From Coriobacteriaceae bacterium AF08-21 (GTDB lineage Bacteria > Actinomycetota > Coriobacteriia > Coriobacteriales > Coriobacteriaceae): 43,118 bases of DNA. The position numbers were made by a program, and so were the translations under genes. The DNA is taken from the NCBI GenBank assembly GCA_027687465.1, contig JAQCQR010000020.1, positions 1-43,118 of the forward strand. Reading direction: 5' to 3'. Below, piece by piece: positions 40,707 through 43,118 of this stretch (the stretch's first letter is position 1; each line of letters opens with the position of its first letter). The notes under the pieces were generated by a model. That model searched no databases and was not told the origin of the DNA. It saw nothing but the letters and a program-made list of their open reading frames with translations.

Positions 40707-41738
40707 GTGGCAAGGCGCCCGTCCAACGATACAGGTACGCGTCCGGTCTCCATGGCCGACGTCGCCCGCGCTGCTGGCGTTTCGCAGCAGACGGTTTCGC
40801 GCGTCGCCAACGGCTTGCCCAACGTTAACGAACAGACGCGCCAGCGCGTGCAGGCCACCATGCAAGAGCTCGGCTTTCGTCCGAGTTATGCCGGTCGCTC
40901 GCTGCGCGACGGCCGCTACCATTCGGTCGGTCTGTGCATCAACGATGTCACCAAGTTTGGCAACCTTTCAATGATCGACGGCATCGCCAGCGCTGCTCGC
41001 GAGCGTAATTGCGCCATCACGCTGGTCGAGATGTCCAAGACCGAGGAATTCTCGCTTGCCGAGGCAACGCGTCGTATGGCCGCATTGCCGGTGGACGGCA
41101 TCATCATCGGCATGAGCCGCATGGCGCCCGATTTTGAGACGTTTGATCCACTGCCGGGCATTGGCACGGTCATCGTTACCATGTATGCGCATCCGCGCGT
41201 GACCACAGTCGATTCCGACCATTACGGCTGCTCGCTGTTGCTTATGGACCATCTGTTTGAGCTGGGGCACGAGCAGATTCGCTATATTGGCGGCCCGTCC
41301 TTCTCGGTCGACGAGCAATTTCGTCGCGCCGGTTGGCAGGATGCGCTCGAGCGTAAACACATCGCGCCGGCAGAACCGCTCGAGGGCGACTGGTCTGCTA
41401 ACAGCGGCTACGAGGCCGGCAGGTACCTGGCCGAGCACGATCGCACCATGACGGCGATCTATGCGGCAAACGATCAGATGGCAAATGGCGCGATTGCCGC
41501 GCTGCGTGATAGCGGTCTGTGCGTGCCTGAGGACGTGAGCGTGGTGGGCGTCGATGACTCGCTCGATGATTTTGTCGCGCATAACGAGCTCACGACCGTG
41601 CGGTTCGATCTACATCAGCGCGGACGCGAGGTATTCGAGCATGCGGTTCCCGAGGCGGGTACGGCGGGCAAAACCGTTGCCATTCGTATTCCCGGCCAGC
41701 TCATTATTCGACATAGCACGGCGATACCGCGCGCATAG
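40707..41738 (+). CDS. LacI family regulator of galKT
   Basis: A 343-aa repressor. The helix-turn-helix and hinge are at about 15-70 (SMADVARAAGVSQQTVSRVANGLPNVNEQTRQRVQATMQELGFRPSYAGRSLRDG), with a periplasmic-binding-like effector domain carrying IYAANDQMANGAI and VSVVGVDDSLDD. Start codon is GTG 40707 with AAGGTGA upstream. Divergent from galK with three matching operators between; I infer galactose or a phosphorylated derivative as inducer. It resembles the lac regulator at 30767 closely enough to be an old duplicate, and their predicted sites share the GTTAACG core. Confidence 0.87.
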   Translation: MARRPSNDTGTRPVSMADVARAAGVSQQTVSRVANGLPNVNEQTRQRVQATMQELGFRPSYAGRSLRDGRYHSVGLCINDVTKFGNLSMIDGIASAARERNCAITLVEMSKTEEFSLAEATRRMAALPVDGIIIGMSRMAPDFETFDPLPGIGTVIVTMYAHPRVTTVDSDHYGCSLLLMDHLFELGHEQIRYIGGPSFSVDEQFRRAGWQDALERKHIAPAEPLEGDWSANSGYEAGRYLAEHDRTMTAIYAANDQMANGAIAALRDSGLCVPEDVSVVGVDDSLDDFVAHNELTTVRFDLHQRGREVFEHAVPEAGTAGKTVAIRIPGQLIIRHSTAIPRA

Positions 41739-41821
41739 TTTGTGCTGATAAACGGCGATTTATCGCATTTCAATAACAATCGGTAAGGATGCCGGCAGAT
41801 AACTGTTGGGATGCAGCCGAG

Positions 41822-41830
41822 TGCTATGAT
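41822..41830 (+). promoter_or_regulatory. Extended -10 promoter of the flavodiiron gene
   Basis: TG-C-TATGAT at 41822-41830 is an extended -10, with no good -35. It would give a leader of about 30 bases before ATG 41868. Confidence 0.45.
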
Positions 41831-41867
41831 AGACGGGCTCTTTTGTCTATCTAGGAGGCTTTGCCTG

Positions 41868-43028
41868 ATGGAGATCACCAAGGATATCCGCTACGTTGGC
41901 GTCGACGATCACGATATTGACCTGTTCGAGGGCCAGTACGATGTGTCCGAGAACGGTATGGCATACAACAGCTACGTTATCTTGGGCGAGAAGATCGCTG
42001 TCGCCGATTCGGTCGATGGCGGTTTTGTCGACGAGTGGCTCGGCAACCTCGAGGCCGTGCTCGACGGCCGCACGCCCGACTACCTGGTCATCCATCACAT
42101 GGAGCCCGATCACTCCGCCGGCATCGCCGCCTTTATGGAGCACTATCCCCAGGCACAGATTGTGGCAAGCATGGGCGCCTTCCGCATGATGGTCAACTAC
42201 TTTGGCACCGACTACCCCGAGCGCAAGATGGTTGTCAAAGAGGGCGACGTGCTCGACCTGGGCGGCCACAGCCTGACCTTTGTCGGCGCCCCCAACGTTC
42301 ACTGGCCCGAGGTACTCTTCTCCTACGAGGCCACCGACAAGGTGCTCTTTAGTGCCGACGGCTTTGGCAAGTTTGGCGCCAACGACATCGAGGATCCGGA
42401 AGGGTGGGCCTGCGAGGCGCGCCGTTACTACTTTGGCATCGTGGGCAAGTTCGGCAAGTTTGTACAGGCCGTGCTCAAGAAGGCCGCCGATTTGGACATC
42501 CAGGTCATCTGCCCGCTCCATGGTCCCGTTCTTACCGAGAACCTGGGCTATTACCTCGACACCTACAACACCTGGTCGAGCTATCAGCCCGAGGACGAGG
42601 GCATCACGATTGCCTACGCGAGCGTGTATGGCCATCTGAAGGCTGCCGTTGAGGAGCTCGCGTCTGCGCTCGAGGCCCGCGGCCAGAAGGTTTCCGTCTT
42701 TGACCTGGCTCGCGACGACATGGCCGAGGCCGTTGAGGACGCGTTCCGCTACGACCGCCTGGTGCTCGCCTCCATCACCTATCAGGGCGAGATCTTCCCG
42801 TGCATGAACACCTTTATCCACACGCTTGCCGAGCACGCCTATCAGAACCGTACGGTGGCGCTCGTCGAGGCCGGCTCCTGGGCGCCTGCTGCCGCCAAGG
42901 TTATGACCAAGGAGCTCGAGGGTATGAAGGACATCACCTTGGCGCCGAACAAGGTGACCGTCCTGGGTTCGCTCAACGACGCCTCGCGCGCCCAGATCGA
43001 GGCCCTCGCCGACGAGCTTTCCAAGTAG
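41868..43028 (+). CDS. Flavodiiron protein (FprA/ROO type)
   Basis: Reduces oxygen to water or NO to N2O, protecting an anaerobe. The 386-aa protein has an N-terminal metallo-beta-lactamase domain with the di-iron ligands: HxExDH (His77, Glu79, Asp81, His82), then His in VHWPE, Asp in SADGFG, and His in CPLHGP. From about 255 a flavodoxin domain follows, with the FMN phosphate loop YASVYGHLKAAV and SITYQGEIFPCM. There is no rubredoxin extension. TAGGAGG lies 9 bases before ATG 41868. It is monocistronic and unrelated in function to the sugar genes. Confidence 0.92.
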   Translation: MEITKDIRYVGVDDHDIDLFEGQYDVSENGMAYNSYVILGEKIAVADSVDGGFVDEWLGNLEAVLDGRTPDYLVIHHMEPDHSAGIAAFMEHYPQAQIVASMGAFRMMVNYFGTDYPERKMVVKEGDVLDLGGHSLTFVGAPNVHWPEVLFSYEATDKVLFSADGFGKFGANDIEDPEGWACEARRYYFGIVGKFGKFVQAVLKKAADLDIQVICPLHGPVLTENLGYYLDTYNTWSSYQPEDEGITIAYASVYGHLKAAVEELASALEARGQKVSVFDLARDDMAEAVEDAFRYDRLVLASITYQGEIFPCMNTFIHTLAEHAYQNRTVALVEAGSWAPAAAKVMTKELEGMKDITLAPNKVTVLGSLNDASRAQIEALADELSK

Positions 43029-43079
43029 CGATACGTTCACTTTTAACGCGCAAACCACCACAAAGGGGACAGTGAACTG

Positions 43080-43116
43080 CCTCCTATTTCTTGGACATCG
43101 GGAAATGGGAGGTTTT
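43080..43116 (+). terminator. Intrinsic terminator after the flavodiiron gene
   Basis: CCTCCTATTTC (43080-43090) pairs with GAAATGGGAGG (43102-43112), one G-U, followed by TTTT. The window ends here. Confidence 0.7.
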
Positions 43117-43118
43117 CC

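Overview
The window looks like chromosome of a high-GC gut actinobacterium of the class Coriobacteriia, most likely Collinsella. This rests on my recognition of the proteins (long HPF, class II GalT, LacI/DeoR/GntR sugar regulators, AAA_14/DUF4143 ATPases), on GC-rich third codon positions, and on several families of short palindromic intergenic repeats. No 16S or marker search could be run, so the genus is an inference.

Layout. Positions 1-8240 are mostly housekeeping: a putative solute-binding lipoprotein, ribosome hibernation factor HPF, a DegV protein, a 3-hydroxyisobutyrate-dehydrogenase-like enzyme with a remarkable His/Cys tail, a small membrane protein, a HEAT-repeat protein, an NAD-type isocitrate dehydrogenase, and a membrane-anchored SurA/PrsA-like protein. 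Positions 8240-18950 are an N-acetylgalactosamine/galactosamine (aga) locus: a mannose-family PTS (IIA, a YajC-like protein, IIB, IIC, IID), a GntR regulator, AgaS, NagA, then LacX-LacC, a 3' remnant of a second nagA, and a YhcH/NanQ-type protein. Positions 19000-27000 are an accessory stretch: two small unknown genes, tRNA-Thr(CGT), an orphan IIB paralogue whose active-site His is Tyr, a fold-back repeat, two AAA_14/DUF4143 ATPases each preceded by phased direct repeats, galM, a DeoR regulator, and an array of eight alternating 15-bp repeats. Positions 27100-37213 are a lactose/galactose tagatose-6-phosphate locus (lacG, lacE, a LacI regulator, lacF, an unknown membrane protein, lacA, lacB, and a second lacX-lacC). 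Positions 37500-43118 hold galT-galK, a divergent LacI regulator and a flavodiiron protein.

How the genes fit together. GalNAc enters through the PTS as the 6-phosphate, NagA deacetylates it and AgaS deaminates/isomerises it to tagatose-6-phosphate. Lactose enters through LacEF, LacG releases galactose-6-phosphate and LacAB isomerises it to the same tagatose-6-phosphate. Each branch carries its own LacX-LacC pair; LacC makes tagatose-1,6-bisphosphate. No tagatose-bisphosphate aldolase (LacD/GatY/KbaY) is in the window, so it must lie elsewhere. Free galactose is handled by GalM, GalK and GalT.

Regulation readable from the sequence. A GntR-type palindrome TGGTTACTACCAG sits at the aga PTS and agaS promoters, with a near-copy at the gntR promoter. 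GAGTACGTTAACA sites (three) lie between galK and its LacI regulator. Two AATGTTRACGTTGCCATT sites lie between lacE and its LacI regulator. A further motif, close to CGGTGAACGGT, recurs upstream of the aga, lacE, lacF and gal units, and more weakly lacAB, as expected for a shared carbon-catabolite signal. The most unusual structures are the alternating repeat array at 26707-27003, the phased repeats before both ATPase genes, and a structured element found twice (34966-35122 and 37213-37363) whose stem shows compensatory changes.
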